Positions 34,159 through 43,304 of a stretch of 64,000 nucleotides of DNA are shown here, piece after piece. The DNA is taken from positions 1 to 64,000 of the forward strand of contig CAXTJM010000011.1 in the NCBI GenBank assembly GCA_964244585.1. The letters run 5' to 3'. Under the pieces are notes generated by a model. That model saw only the letters and a program-made list of their open reading frames with translations, made no database searches and had not been told where the DNA came from. Positions within the stretch are counted from its first letter, which is position 1. Every line of letters begins with the position of its first letter. Source of the stretch: LMUY01 sp964244585. Its GTDB lineage: Bacteria > Pseudomonadota > Alphaproteobacteria > Acetobacterales > Acetobacteraceae. Both the position numbers and the translations under genes were made by a program.

Positions 34159-35286
34159 TCACTCCGCCGCGATCTTCGCCGAAGCCGGCTGCGCCGCCTT
34201 CAGCTCCGCCACCTTGGCCTCCACCAGGTCGACGATGTGGTCCACCATGCCCTCCGCGTTCATCCGGTGGTCCTGCCGCCCGGCCGCGTATACCATGTGC
34301 TTGCCGTCGCCGCCGCCCGTCACGCCCAGGTCGGTCATCAGCGCCTCGCCCGGGCCGTTCACCACGCAGCCGATGATGGACAACGTCAGCGGCGTCTCGA
34401 CATGCGCCAGCCGTTCCTCCAGCGTGCTCACCGTCTGGATCACGTTGAAGCCCTGCCGGGCGCAGGACGGGCAGGAGATGATCTTCACGCCGCGATGCCG
34501 GACGCCGAGCGACTTCAAGATGTCCCAGCCGACGAACACCTCCTCCTCCGGCTCGGCCGATAGCGACACACGCAGCGTGTCGCCGATGCCGGCCCATAGC
34601 AGCGAGCCCAATCCGATGGAGCTCTTCACCGTCCCCGCCCGCTTCGACCCGGCCTCCGTGATGCCGATATGCAGCGGGTGGTCGCACACTTCGGCGAGCT
34701 GCTGGTAGGCGGCCACCGCCAGGAACACGTCGGACGCCTTGACGCTGATCTTGAACTCGTGGAAGTCGTTGTCCTGCAGGATCTTGGCGTGTTCCAGCGC
34801 GCTTTCGACCAGAGCATCCGGGTTCGGCTCGCCATATTTTTCCAGCAAGTGCCGTTCCAGGCTGCCGGCATTGACGCCGATCCGCATGGAGCAGCCATGG
34901 TCCTTGGCGGCGCGAATCACCTCGCGCACCCGCTCCGGACTGCCGATATTGCCGGGGTTGATGCGCAGGCAGGCCGCGCCGCTCTCCGCCGCCTCGATCG
35001 CGCGCTTGTAGTGGAAGTGGATGTCCGCCACGACCGGGACGTCCACCTGGGCCACGATCTGCTTCAGCGCCAGTGCGCTCTCCTGGTCGGGACAGGATAC
35101 GCGGACGATGTCCACGCCGGCCTTTTCGGACCGTCGGATCTGCGCCACCGTCGCCGCCACGTCCGTGGTCAACGTGTTGGTCATCGTCTGCACCGTCACC
35201 GGGGCGTCCCCGCCGACCGGGACGCGCCCGACATGGATCATGCGCGACTTGCGACGATCGATCTGCTGGTACGAGCGGTAGTTCAT
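34159..35286 (-). CDS. ispG: 4-hydroxy-3-methylbut-2-enyl diphosphate synthase (flavodoxin)
   Basis: MEP-pathway iron-sulfur enzyme converting MEcPP to HMBPP. 375 residues from the ATG at 35286. N-terminal TIM barrel (VGGDAPVTVQTMTNT, VADIHFHYKRA, RINPGNIG) and C-terminal reductase-like domain with the [4Fe-4S] cysteines in ISCPSCARQG and IGCVVNGPGEA. Lies between rodZ and the ccdAB pair; one base separates its stop from ccdA. Essential gene in most bacteria. Confidence 0.96.
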   Translation of the reverse strand: MNYRSYQQIDRRKSRMIHVGRVPVGGDAPVTVQTMTNTLTTDVAATVAQIRRSEKAGVDIVRVSCPDQESALALKQIVAQVDVPVVADIHFHYKRAIEAAESGAACLRINPGNIGSPERVREVIRAAKDHGCSMRIGVNAGSLERHLLEKYGEPNPDALVESALEHAKILQDNDFHEFKISVKASDVFLAVAAYQQLAEVCDHPLHIGITEAGSKRAGTVKSSIGLGSLLWAGIGDTLRVSLSAEPEEEVFVGWDILKSLGVRHRGVKIISCPSCARQGFNVIQTVSTLEERLAHVETPLTLSIIGCVVNGPGEALMTDLGVTGGGDGKHMVYAAGRQDHRMNAEGMVDHIVDLVEAKVAELKAAQPASAKIAAE

Positions 35287-35315
35287 TCGCACATGCTCCG
35301 TCTGCGTGGCGGCTT

Positions 35316-36227
35316 CTACCGCGCCGGGTGGACCGCCGTCGAGTTTGCCCTGGCCGCCCGGGCCATCATGGGATCCAGCGAGACATCCTGGCGCAGCGTC
35401 CCGACCGATCCGAGCGGCGGGATGGCGATCCCGTTCACCAGCACCTCCAGGCCGCCGGCATTCGTCGTGGTCAGCGTCAGGCCCGGCTGCAACGGCACCG
35501 CCCACGTCTCGCCGCCCTTGAGCGGATGGTCCAGCAACACGGTGCCGCGCGGATCCTGCACCTTGACGAACTGGCCGATCTTCGCCCGCAGCACCACGCC
35601 CGAACTCGGCGGCGGCGGCGCGACGGGGGCCGGCGCGGGCGGCGCGACGTTCACAGGCACCCGTACCGGCTCCGGAGCGGGTGCGGCCGGCGGCGGGGCG
35701 AGCGGCGGGCCTGCCGCCAGCAACGAGGTGACCTGGGGCGACTGGTTCTGCTGCAACGGGATCTTGTCGGCGAGCTTGTCCGGGATGGCGGAGGTCTGCG
35801 TCACCCGCGCCTCGTCGTGGCCCGAATAGCGGTACCAGCCGACATACGCCCCGGCAAGGATCAACACGCCGAGCAGGATCACGGCCCCAGCGGGCACGCC
35901 GCGCTGCGGCACGGGAGCGGGGAAGCTCAGTCGCGTCTTCTGGGTGACTTCCTGCGCCTCGGCCCGGAACCGCCTGGCCACCTCGTCCGGGTCCAGGCCG
36001 AGCGAGTTGGCGTACGTGCGGACAAACCCCATCGCGTAGGCGTTGCCCGGCAACTCGGACAGCCGGCCATCCTCGATCGCTTCCAGGTAGGGCAGCCGGA
36101 TGCGCAGGCCGTTGGCCACGTCGGGCAGGTTCCAGCCCAGCCGTTGGCGGGCGGCACGCAGCTCGGCCCCGACGCGGGCCGCGCCGACCGCCGGCGGAAC
36201 GGCGTCCGGATCGATGTAGGACATCAT
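35316..36227 (-). CDS. rodZ: RodZ-like helix-turn-helix membrane protein (DUF4115)
   Basis: 303 residues. Cytoplasmic HTH of the RodZ type (LRAARQRLGWNLPDVANGLRI, then YLEAIEDG and YAMGFVRTYA), a single transmembrane helix (about 113-131, AVILLGVLILAGAYVGW), a Pro/Ala-rich periplasmic linker and a C-terminal DUF4115 domain. RodZ links MreB to the cell-wall elongation machinery. Immediately upstream of ispG (29 bases), the order seen in many proteobacteria. Start at 36227 or the next methionine at 36224. Confidence 0.9.
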   Translation of the reverse strand: MMSYIDPDAVPPAVGAARVGAELRAARQRLGWNLPDVANGLRIRLPYLEAIEDGRLSELPGNAYAMGFVRTYANSLGLDPDEVARRFRAEAQEVTQKTRLSFPAPVPQRGVPAGAVILLGVLILAGAYVGWYRYSGHDEARVTQTSAIPDKLADKIPLQQNQSPQVTSLLAAGPPLAPPPAAPAPEPVRVPVNVAPPAPAPVAPPPPSSGVVLRAKIGQFVKVQDPRGTVLLDHPLKGGETWAVPLQPGLTLTTTNAGGLEVLVNGIAIPPLGSVGTLRQDVSLDPMMARAARANSTAVHPAR

Positions 36228-36347
36228 GGGCACATCACCGCAAGGCAGGTAAAACAGTGCAAACACGCCTCCGTCGAGCCGATGGGGCCGATCGCCGCGC
36301 GATGTAAACCTTCCCGCCCCGACTTGCCAAATCGCTCCTGACGCGGA

Positions 36348-38564
36348 TCACACGTCCAGCCCATGTTCGCGAGCCCAGGCGGCGATCGGCTCCCGCAGGC
36401 TCGATTCTCCGGTCGCGTTGGCGCGTAGGCCATGCAGGACCGGGCGGAACGCCGCAAGGTCCGCAGACCGCAACAACCCCTTGGTGCCGAGCAGGCTGGA
36501 CGCCGGCATGGACAGGGAGGTGAGCCCCAGCGCGGCCAGCGTCAGCGCCTCCAGCGGCCGGGACGCCGCCTCCCCGCATATGGAGAGCGACGCGCCCGCC
36601 TCATCCGACAGCTGCTTCACATAGGCCAGGATTTCCAGCACCGGCGGGGACAGGAAATCATAGCGGCCGGCCAGGGTCGGGCTGCCGCGGTCGGCGGCGA
36701 ACAGGAACTGCATCAGGTCGTTCGTGCCGATCGAGAGGAACTGGCAGTCCTTCAGCAAGCTCGGCAACTGCCACAGCAAGGCGGGCACCTCCAGCATGGT
36801 GCCGACCTGCAGGCGAACGGGCGCCGGACGAACCCGCGCCGCCTCGGCGTACAGCAGGCCGCGGGCAGCACGGAACTCCGCGACCGTGGCGACCATGGGA
36901 AACATGATCGAGAGCGGCCGGCCGGCCGCGGCCAGCAGGAGCGCGCGGATCTGCCGGCGCAACAGGGCGGGCCGGTCCAGCGCCACCCGCAGCGACCGCC
37001 AGCCCATGGCGGGGTTCTCCTCCTCCGGCGGCGGTGCATCCGGCAGCAGCTTGTCGCCGCCCAGGTCCAACGTCCGGAACAGCACGGGCCGGTCGCCCGC
37101 GGCATCCAGCACCCGGCTGTACAGCGTCGCCTGTTCTGCCGTCTCCGCCAACGCCCCCCGGGCCAGCATGGCGATCTCGGTGCGGAACAACCCGATACCG
37201 GAGGCACCCACCGCGTCCAACTGCTCCAGCTCCAATGCCAGACCGACGTTCAGCATCAGCGAAAAGGGCGTGCCGTCGGCTGTCACGCTCGGCTCCTGCC
37301 GAAGCTGGCCATAGCCGGCGCGGCGGGCGGCACGCGCATCCAGGGCGCGGAAGTAGTTGTCCCGAACTTCGAGGGCTGGCCGCAGGATCAACTGGCCTTC
37401 ATCGCCGTCAAGCACCGCCTCGTCGCCGTCCTGCACCGCGTCCACCAGGTCGCGCACGCCGCCCAGGGTCGGCAACCCCAGGGCGCGGGCCAGGATCGCC
37501 GCATGCCCGGACGCACTCGCTTCCTCGATCGCCACGCCGGCGATGCCGGCCGCATGCCATTGCAGCAACTGGGCCGGCCCGAGCCGCCGCGCCGCCAGGA
37601 TCGTGCCGGGCGCCACCGGGGCTGGTCCCGCGCCGCCATCCAGCGCCTGCAACAGGCGGCCCGCCAGGTCCTCCACGTCGGCCAGGCGCTCGCGCAGGTA
37701 GGGGTCGGTGATGCGGCGCATGCGGTCGCGCAGCTCGCTGGCGACCCGCACGACGGCCGCCTCGGCCGTCAGCCCGCTGCGGATCGCCTCGGCCACGCGC
37801 CTGACCCAGCCATCGTCGGCGGCGACCAGGCGCGTCGCCTCCAGCACCTCGCGCGATTCGTCGCCGTCCGGCATGCCATGCTCGATGAGGTGGTCCAAGT
37901 CGCGGCGCATCGCCACCAGCGCCCGGTCCAGCCGGGCCTCCTCGGCAACCGGGTCCTTGGCCAGGAAATTGCGCGGGCCGGCGCGCAGCCCCACGGTCAC
38001 TACCGGCCCGATCACCAGGCCCGGGGCGAGGGACACGGCATCGAACTGGCGTGGCAGGGTGGCGCTCAACGCATCCTCGCTGACGGCCCCGGCGCCGGCG
38101 GCGGCCAGCGCTTCCGCCAGCAGCATGGCGACCGTCTCCACGACATCCACCTCGTCCGCGCCATAGCGCCGGGGCGAGCGGTTCTGCACGGCCAGCACGC
38201 CCATCGTGTGCCCGCCGCGACGCACCGGGACGGCAAGCAGGGAGGCGAACTTCTCCTCGCCCGTTTCGGGCCGATAGGCGAAGGCCGGGTGGTTCTGCGC
38301 ATCGGCCAGGTTCTGCACCTTGCCGGTGGCCGCCGAGATGCCGACGATGCCCTCGCCCATCCGCAACCGGGTGCGGCCCACCGCATCCGGGCGCAATCCG
38401 TAGGTGGCGATCAGCTCCAGCACATCGCCGGTCCGCAACGCGTACAGCGAGCAGACCTCCGCCACCATCTCGGCTGCCACCAGCCGGACCACATCGGCCA
38501 GCGGGGCCGCGCCGCTTGCCATCATGTCGCGCAGACGGGCCAGCAGCCGCCGCGAGCCCGACAT
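36348..38564 (-). CDS. ptsP: PtsP, phosphoenolpyruvate-protein phosphotransferase of the nitrogen PTS (EI-Ntr)
   Basis: First enzyme of the nitrogen phosphotransferase system: takes phosphate from PEP and passes it to NPr. 738 residues. N-terminal GAF domain (about 1-165), the phosphohistidine domain with active His in ASGHAAILARALGLP, and the PEP-binding TIM barrel (GIGLFRTEIAML, NPAMGWRSLRVAL, SIGTNDLMQF, LSICGEAA with the catalytic Cys). It begins two bases after the stop of the nitronate monooxygenase gene. The GAF domain senses a small ligand, probably glutamine or 2-oxoglutarate status, from what is known of the family. Confidence 0.95.
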   Translation of the reverse strand: MSGSRRLLARLRDMMASGAAPLADVVRLVAAEMVAEVCSLYALRTGDVLELIATYGLRPDAVGRTRLRMGEGIVGISAATGKVQNLADAQNHPAFAYRPETGEEKFASLLAVPVRRGGHTMGVLAVQNRSPRRYGADEVDVVETVAMLLAEALAAAGAGAVSEDALSATLPRQFDAVSLAPGLVIGPVVTVGLRAGPRNFLAKDPVAEEARLDRALVAMRRDLDHLIEHGMPDGDESREVLEATRLVAADDGWVRRVAEAIRSGLTAEAAVVRVASELRDRMRRITDPYLRERLADVEDLAGRLLQALDGGAGPAPVAPGTILAARRLGPAQLLQWHAAGIAGVAIEEASASGHAAILARALGLPTLGGVRDLVDAVQDGDEAVLDGDEGQLILRPALEVRDNYFRALDARAARRAGYGQLRQEPSVTADGTPFSLMLNVGLALELEQLDAVGASGIGLFRTEIAMLARGALAETAEQATLYSRVLDAAGDRPVLFRTLDLGGDKLLPDAPPPEEENPAMGWRSLRVALDRPALLRRQIRALLLAAAGRPLSIMFPMVATVAEFRAARGLLYAEAARVRPAPVRLQVGTMLEVPALLWQLPSLLKDCQFLSIGTNDLMQFLFAADRGSPTLAGRYDFLSPPVLEILAYVKQLSDEAGASLSICGEAASRPLEALTLAALGLTSLSMPASSLLGTKGLLRSADLAAFRPVLHGLRANATGESSLREPIAAWAREHGLDV

Positions 38565-38566
38565 GG

Positions 38567-39637
38567 TCAGAAGGCCGGGTAGTAGGCGGACTGCCCGCGC
38601 AGGGCCAGCGCGTTGGCCGCCTGCGCCACCAGCTCATCGATGATCTCGGCCACGGGCTGTTCCGCCGTCACCATGCCCACCGATTGGCCCATCATGACGG
38701 AGCCGTGCTCGACATCGCCGTCAATCACGGCGCGGCGCAGCGCGCCTGCCCAGAAATGCTCGACCTCGAGCTGCGCCGCCTCGCGGGTCAACTCGCCGGC
38801 CTCCATCCGCCGCACCGTCTCGGCCTGGTGGCGCAGGAAGCGCTTGGTGCCGTCATTCGCCAGGCCCCGCACCGGGATGACGGGAAAGCGGTCATCCAAC
38901 TGGATGGAGGCGACCGCGTCCCTGGCCCGCGCATGCACGAAGGCCTGCTTGAACCGCGGATGGGCGACTGATTCCCTTGAAGGGGCGAACAGGGTGCCGA
39001 GCTGCGCGCCGGCCGCGCCCATTTCCAGGAAGCCCAGGATCGCCTCGCCACGGCCGAGGCCGCCCGCGACGAACACCGGGACGTCGCGCAGATGCGGCAG
39101 GATCTCCTGCGCCAGCACCGTCAGCGACACCGGGCCGACATGGCCGCCCGCCTCGGACCCCTCGATCACCAGCGCGTCGGCGCCGCTGCGCACCAGCCGG
39201 CGCGCCAGCACCAGCGCCGGGGCGAAGCAGATCAGCCGCGCGCCGCCATCCTTCACCGCCCGGATCGCGGTGGTGGACGGCACGCCGCCGGCGAGCACCA
39301 CATGGGCGACCCGCGCCTCCAGGCACACGCGGATCAGGTCGGCCAATTGCGGATGCATCGTGATCAGGTTCACCCCGAACGGGGCCCGCGTCAGTCCCTG
39401 CGTGGCTGCGATCTCCGCCGCCAGCGCATCCGGCCCCATCGAGCCGCAGGCGATCACCCCGAAACCCCCGGCATTGGAAATGGCGGCCACCAGCCTGCGC
39501 TCGCTCACCCAGCTCATGGCGCCGCCCATGATGGCGACCCGGCTGCCCAGGAACCGCGTGCCGGCCGCCCACAACCGATCCAGCTCCGCCCGCGCGCGCA
39601 GCGTGTCGGCATTGGGCGGCGAAATGTCAGGCGGCAT
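38567..39637 (-). CDS. Nitronate monooxygenase (2-nitropropane dioxygenase family)
   Basis: 356-residue FMN-dependent TIM-barrel enzyme. GGAMSWVS near the N-terminus, NAGGFGVIA, FGVNL, EGSEAGGHVGP (the FMN/catalytic loop with His), VFVAGGLGRGEAI and AQLGTLF match the family. Such enzymes detoxify alkyl nitronates; FabK-type enoyl reductases are close relatives and cannot be excluded. Its first 11 bases overlap the end of lysC, and two bases separate it from ptsP, so it is embedded in a lysC-ptsP transcript. Confidence 0.88.
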   Translation of the reverse strand: MPPDISPPNADTLRARAELDRLWAAGTRFLGSRVAIMGGAMSWVSERRLVAAISNAGGFGVIACGSMGPDALAAEIAATQGLTRAPFGVNLITMHPQLADLIRVCLEARVAHVVLAGGVPSTTAIRAVKDGGARLICFAPALVLARRLVRSGADALVIEGSEAGGHVGPVSLTVLAQEILPHLRDVPVFVAGGLGRGEAILGFLEMGAAGAQLGTLFAPSRESVAHPRFKQAFVHARARDAVASIQLDDRFPVIPVRGLANDGTKRFLRHQAETVRRMEAGELTREAAQLEVEHFWAGALRRAVIDGDVEHGSVMMGQSVGMVTAEQPVAEIIDELVAQAANALALRGQSAYYPAF

Positions 39638-40859
39638 CGAGGCCGTAGGCCGTGTGCAACGCCCGCACCGCCAGTTCCGTGTACTCGGCGCCGACCAGCA
39701 CGGACACCTTGATCTCGCTGGTGGAAATCACCTGGATGTTGATGCCCTTCTCCGCCAGCGTGCGGAACATGGTGTTGGCCACCCCGACATGGGACCGCAT
39801 GCCGACCCCCACGACGCTGATCTTCGCCACCTCGGGGTCCATGAGGATTTCCGCGTAGCCGACCGAGGCCGCAGTGGCGGCCAGCGTGGCCTGCGCCAGC
39901 TTCAGATCCGCCCGGCCGACCGTGAACGTCATGTCGGTGGTGCCGTCGGCCGACATGTTCTGCACGATCATGTCCACGTTCACGTTGGCCTCGGTCAACG
40001 GCCCGAAGATCGCCGCGGCGATGCCCGGGCGGTCGGGCACGCGGCGTACGGTGATCTTCGCCTCGTCCCGCGAATAGGCGATGCCCGATACGATTTCCTG
40101 CTCCACGATCTCGTCCTCGTCCACCACCAGCGAGCCACCCGTGCCTTCCTCCGGCGCGTCCCTGAACGAGGACAGCACCTGGACCCGCACGTTCTCCTTC
40201 ATTGCCAGTTCCACGCTGCGCGTCTGCAGCACGCGGGCGCCGACCGAGGCCAGTTCGAGCATCTCCTCGTAGGCGATCTTATCTAGCTTGCGGGCCCTGG
40301 CAACGATTCGCGGGTCGGTCGTGTAAATCCCGTCCACGTCGGTGTAGATATCGCAGCGATCCGCCTTCAAAGCGGCCGCCAGCGCCACCGCCGACGTGTC
40401 GGACCCGCCCCGTCCCAGGGTGGTGACCCGGTTGTCCGGGCCGATGCCCTGGAACCCGGCCACGACCGGCACCTGGCCGGCGGCCATGCGCTCCAGCAGA
40501 ACGGTCCCCTCGATCCGCTCGATGCGCGCCTTGCCGTGCGCGCCGTCCGTGTGCAGGGGCATCTGCCATCCCGCCCAGGACCGGGCGTCCACCCCGATCT
40601 CCTGCAACGCGATCGCGGTCAGCCCGCTGGTGACCTGCTCCCCGGTCGCAACCACCGCGTCGTATTCCCGCGCGTCGTGCAGCGGCGCCAGGGACTGGCA
40701 CCATGCGACCAGCTGGTTGGTGACGCCGGACATCGCCGACACCACGACGGCCACCTCGTGGCCGGCATCCACCTGCCGCTTCACCCGGCGTGCGGCGTTG
40801 CGGATGCGGTCCAGGTCAGCCACCGACGTGCCGCCGAATTTCATCACGATACGCGCCAT
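39627..40859 (-). CDS. lysC: Aspartate kinase
   Basis: First step of lysine, threonine and methionine biosynthesis: phosphorylates aspartate. 410 residues. Kinase domain KFGGTSVAD, VVVSAMSG, GRGGSDTSAVALAA, YTDVDGIYTTDPR; C-terminal pair of ACT domains (VPDRPGIAAAIFGPL, VGVGMRSHVGVANTMF) for feedback control, in the usual alphaproteobacterial arrangement. The ATG at 40859 is divergent from ubiG across a 91-base gap that must hold both promoters. First gene of the lysC-NMO-ptsP string. Confidence 0.96.
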   Translation of the reverse strand: MARIVMKFGGTSVADLDRIRNAARRVKRQVDAGHEVAVVVSAMSGVTNQLVAWCQSLAPLHDAREYDAVVATGEQVTSGLTAIALQEIGVDARSWAGWQMPLHTDGAHGKARIERIEGTVLLERMAAGQVPVVAGFQGIGPDNRVTTLGRGGSDTSAVALAAALKADRCDIYTDVDGIYTTDPRIVARARKLDKIAYEEMLELASVGARVLQTRSVELAMKENVRVQVLSSFRDAPEEGTGGSLVVDEDEIVEQEIVSGIAYSRDEAKITVRRVPDRPGIAAAIFGPLTEANVNVDMIVQNMSADGTTDMTFTVGRADLKLAQATLAATAASVGYAEILMDPEVAKISVVGVGMRSHVGVANTMFRTLAEKGINIQVISTSEIKVSVLVGAEYTELAVRALHTAYGLDAA

Positions 40860-40950
40860 AACGCTGCCCCAGGCCGTCTGAAGGGGCCGGTCGGCCCTGC
40901 CGCCGACAAGGCAGGTTGCGGCCTTGTCGAAGCAGGATCACATACCGGCC

Positions 40951-41682
40951 ATGGCAGCCAGCGACAACCTCGGACGCGTGCAAGGCAGTATCCCGCAGCG
41001 CGGCGCGGCGCTGGCGCGGGAGGTCGCCCGTTACGATGGGCTCGCCGCCCGATGGTGGGACCCGGCCGGGCCGATGCGCGCCCTGCATGCGATGAACCCG
41101 CTGCGCATCGGCTGGATCGACAAGCGCCTCGCCGCGCCTGGCCCGCTGCTGGATGTCGGCTGCGGCGCCGGGCTGGCGGCCGAGGCGCTGGCCCGCCGGG
41201 GGCACGCGGTCCTGGGGATCGACGCCGCGGCCCAGCCGCTGGAGGTCGCCCGTGCCCATGCCGCAGCCGGGTTGGCGGTCGAGTACCGGCAAGCCTCCAG
41301 CAGCGACCTGGTGGCGGAAGGCCGGCACTTCGCCGCCGTCACGGCGTTGGAGGTGATCGAACACGTGCCAGATCCGGCCGGTTTCCTGCAGGACCTGGCC
41401 AGCCTGCTGGCGCCGGGCGGACGCTTGTTCGTATCCACCATCAACCGGACGCCGAGCTCCCTGGTGGTGGCGAAATGGGGTGCGGAATACGTGCTGCGCA
41501 TGCTGCCGGTCGGCACGCATGAGTGGCGACGCTTCGTCACCCCGGTCGAGCTGGCCCGTCACGCCCGGGCTGCCGGGCTGCGCATGACGGACAATGCGGG
41601 GATGGGCTTCGACCCCCTTCGCCAACGCTGGATGATCAGCCGGGACCTGGCGGTGAACTACATCGCCGCCTTCTCGCGCTGA
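40951..41682 (+). CDS. ubiG: UbiG, ubiquinone biosynthesis 3-O-methyltransferase
   Basis: SAM-dependent enzyme carrying out both O-methylations of ubiquinone synthesis. 243 residues from the ATG at 40951 (a TTG nine codons earlier is less likely). EVARYDGLAARWWDP and ALHAMNPLRIGWID are UbiG signatures; SAM motif LLDVGCGAGLAAEALA; ALEVIEHVPDP; STINRTPSS. Divergent from lysC, which is usual in alphaproteobacteria. It ends four bases from the DUF1178 stop on the other strand. Confidence 0.95.
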   Translation: MAASDNLGRVQGSIPQRGAALAREVARYDGLAARWWDPAGPMRALHAMNPLRIGWIDKRLAAPGPLLDVGCGAGLAAEALARRGHAVLGIDAAAQPLEVARAHAAAGLAVEYRQASSSDLVAEGRHFAAVTALEVIEHVPDPAGFLQDLASLLAPGGRLFVSTINRTPSSLVVAKWGAEYVLRMLPVGTHEWRRFVTPVELARHARAAGLRMTDNAGMGFDPLRQRWMISRDLAVNYIAAFSR

Positions 41683-41686
41683 AGGC

Positions 41687-42154
41687 CTAGCCGTCCGCCC
41701 GTGGCACCCAGGGGATGCGGGCCACCTCGATGCCGTCATCCGCCAGACGCTCCGCCTCGTCGGGGGTGGCCTCGCCGTAGATGCCGCGGGCCTCGCCTTC
41801 GCCGTTGTGGATGCGCCGCGCCTCGTCGGCGAAGCGTGGCCCGACATAGTCGCAGCGTTTCTCGACTTCCGCACGCATGCGCTGCAGCATGGCGCGCATC
41901 CCGTCCGGCAGGCTGCCGCCGGAGACGGCCTTCCCGGGCTCCGAAGCGGCCGTGGGCGCCGCAACCTCGACCGGCGCGGCGGCAGCCCGTTGCTTGCCGA
42001 CCACCGGCGCCATCAGGGCGCGCCGCACGTTCGCCTCGCCACAGGACGGGCAGCTCAGCAACCCGGCCTTGGCCTGGGCGTCGAACGCGGCGCTGTCGCG
42101 GAACCAGCCATCGAAAGCGTGATCGCCGGCGCAGCAAAGCTGGTAATGGATCAT
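41687..42154 (-). CDS. DUF1178 family protein
   Basis: 155 residues. N-terminal zinc-ribbon-like part (MIHYQLCCAGDHAFDGWF with CPSCGEANV), a low-complexity Ala/Pro middle, and the conserved C-terminal RCDYVGPRFADEARRIHNGE followed by RGIYGEATPDEAERLADDGI. Function unknown in the family. Its ATG overlaps the stop of grxC (ATGA), so it is co-translated with glutaredoxin, which hints at a metal- or redox-linked role. Confidence 0.92.
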   Translation of the reverse strand: MIHYQLCCAGDHAFDGWFRDSAAFDAQAKAGLLSCPSCGEANVRRALMAPVVGKQRAAAAPVEVAAPTAASEPGKAVSGGSLPDGMRAMLQRMRAEVEKRCDYVGPRFADEARRIHNGEGEARGIYGEATPDEAERLADDGIEVARIPWVPRADG

Positions 42155-42411
42155 CCGGCAGCCAGCATCGGGTCCAGCCTGCCGGCGCGCTCGAGCGCCA
42201 TCAGCTCGTCGCATCCGCCGATATGCCGGCCTTCGATGAAGATCTGCGGTACCGAGGTCCGACCGCCGGACCGCTCGATGGCCACCGCGCGTTCCGGCGA
42301 GCCGCCAGGGGCCTCGATCTCCTCAAACGACACCCCCTTCTTGGCCAGCAGGTTCATTGCCCGGCTGCAATACGGACACCAGGGCTGGGTGTAGATCTCG
42401 ATCCGCGGCAC
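42151..42411 (-). CDS. grxC: Glutaredoxin 3 (GrxC)
   Basis: 86-residue dithiol glutaredoxin with redox motif CPYC (residues 12-15), conserved TSVPQIFI cis-proline and GGCDEL glutathione-binding loop. Reduces protein disulfides and mixed disulfides with glutathione in the cytoplasm. Overlaps the DUF1178 gene by four bases and lies 51 bases after comF on the same strand. Confidence 0.95.
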   Translation of the reverse strand: MPRIEIYTQPWCPYCSRAMNLLAKKGVSFEEIEAPGGSPERAVAIERSGGRTSVPQIFIEGRHIGGCDELMALERAGRLDPMLAAG

Positions 42412-42462
42412 GACGGCATGCTCCTCGTGGAAAGCCAGACCAGCAATGGCGATGCCCAGCCA

Positions 42463-43233
42463 TCATGACAAGGCATCGTCGAACATTGCCCGCGCCGCCA
42501 CCACCAGGTCCACCCGCCCTGCCCCGCCGGCGAGCAGCGCGGTCGTACAGGCGGCAGCGGTGGCGCCCGTCGTCAGCACGTCATCCACCAGCACGATGCG
42601 CCGGCCGGCGACCTGCCCCTCCCGTCCCGGCCGCACCGCGAAGGCGCCTGCCACGGTGTCCGCCCGCTCCCGCCGGGTCTTGCCCGCGAGCGAGCCGGTA
42701 GCCCGGGTCCGCAGCAGGGCGTCTACCACCACTGGCCGGCCTGCCAGGCGCCCCAACGCGTGCGCGAGCAGGGCGGACTGGTTGTAGCGCCGCGTGAACA
42801 AGCGCCGGCGGTGCAACGGCACCGGCACCAGAACCTCCGCCTCGCGCAGCAGGGATGCTGCGGCTCGCGCCATGTGCCACGCCAACGCGGCCGCCATGTC
42901 CACCCGGTCGCCATGCTTCAGGGGCAGGATGATGCGTCGCGCCTGGTCGTCGTACCGCAAGGCGGCGCGGCCTTCCCGCCAGGGCGGCGGGCTTTGCGTG
43001 CAGGGATCGCACGTCATCGCGCGGCCCGCCTGGCCAACATGGCGGAACGGCATGCCGCAGCGCAGGCAGCACGGCTCCGTCACGAAGGCGGTGGCGCGGA
43101 AACAGGTCGCGCAGAGCTGGCCCGGCGCCGGCACGTCCACGTCGCAGGTGAGGCAGCGCGGCGGCAACGCCAGGTCCAACCCCACGCGCCAGGTGTGGGC
43201 CAGGGCCGAACGACAGACACCGAAGCCGCGCAT
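42463..43233 (-). CDS. comF: ComF family protein (amidophosphoribosyltransferase-like)
   Basis: 256 residues. N-terminal Cys4-type zinc finger (CLTCDVDVPAPGQLCATC, CLRCG, CDPC), a middle region with KHGDR, and a C-terminal type I phosphoribosyltransferase fold with the PRPP-binding VLVDDVLTTGATAAAC. Involved in DNA uptake or processing in competent bacteria; also widespread in non-competent ones. First gene of comF-grxC-DUF1178, divergent from the NDUFAF5-like gene across 71 bases. Confidence 0.93.
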   Translation of the reverse strand: MRGFGVCRSALAHTWRVGLDLALPPRCLTCDVDVPAPGQLCATCFRATAFVTEPCCLRCGMPFRHVGQAGRAMTCDPCTQSPPPWREGRAALRYDDQARRIILPLKHGDRVDMAAALAWHMARAAASLLREAEVLVPVPLHRRRLFTRRYNQSALLAHALGRLAGRPVVVDALLRTRATGSLAGKTRRERADTVAGAFAVRPGREGQVAGRRIVLVDDVLTTGATAAACTTALLAGGAGRVDLVVAARAMFDDALS

Positions 43234-43304
43234 GGCCCGGATTAAACGCGGCGCGCGCCCCTGCGTCCACTTGGCAGGGCAGCCCGCAGCGGCACATGTG
43301 CCGC

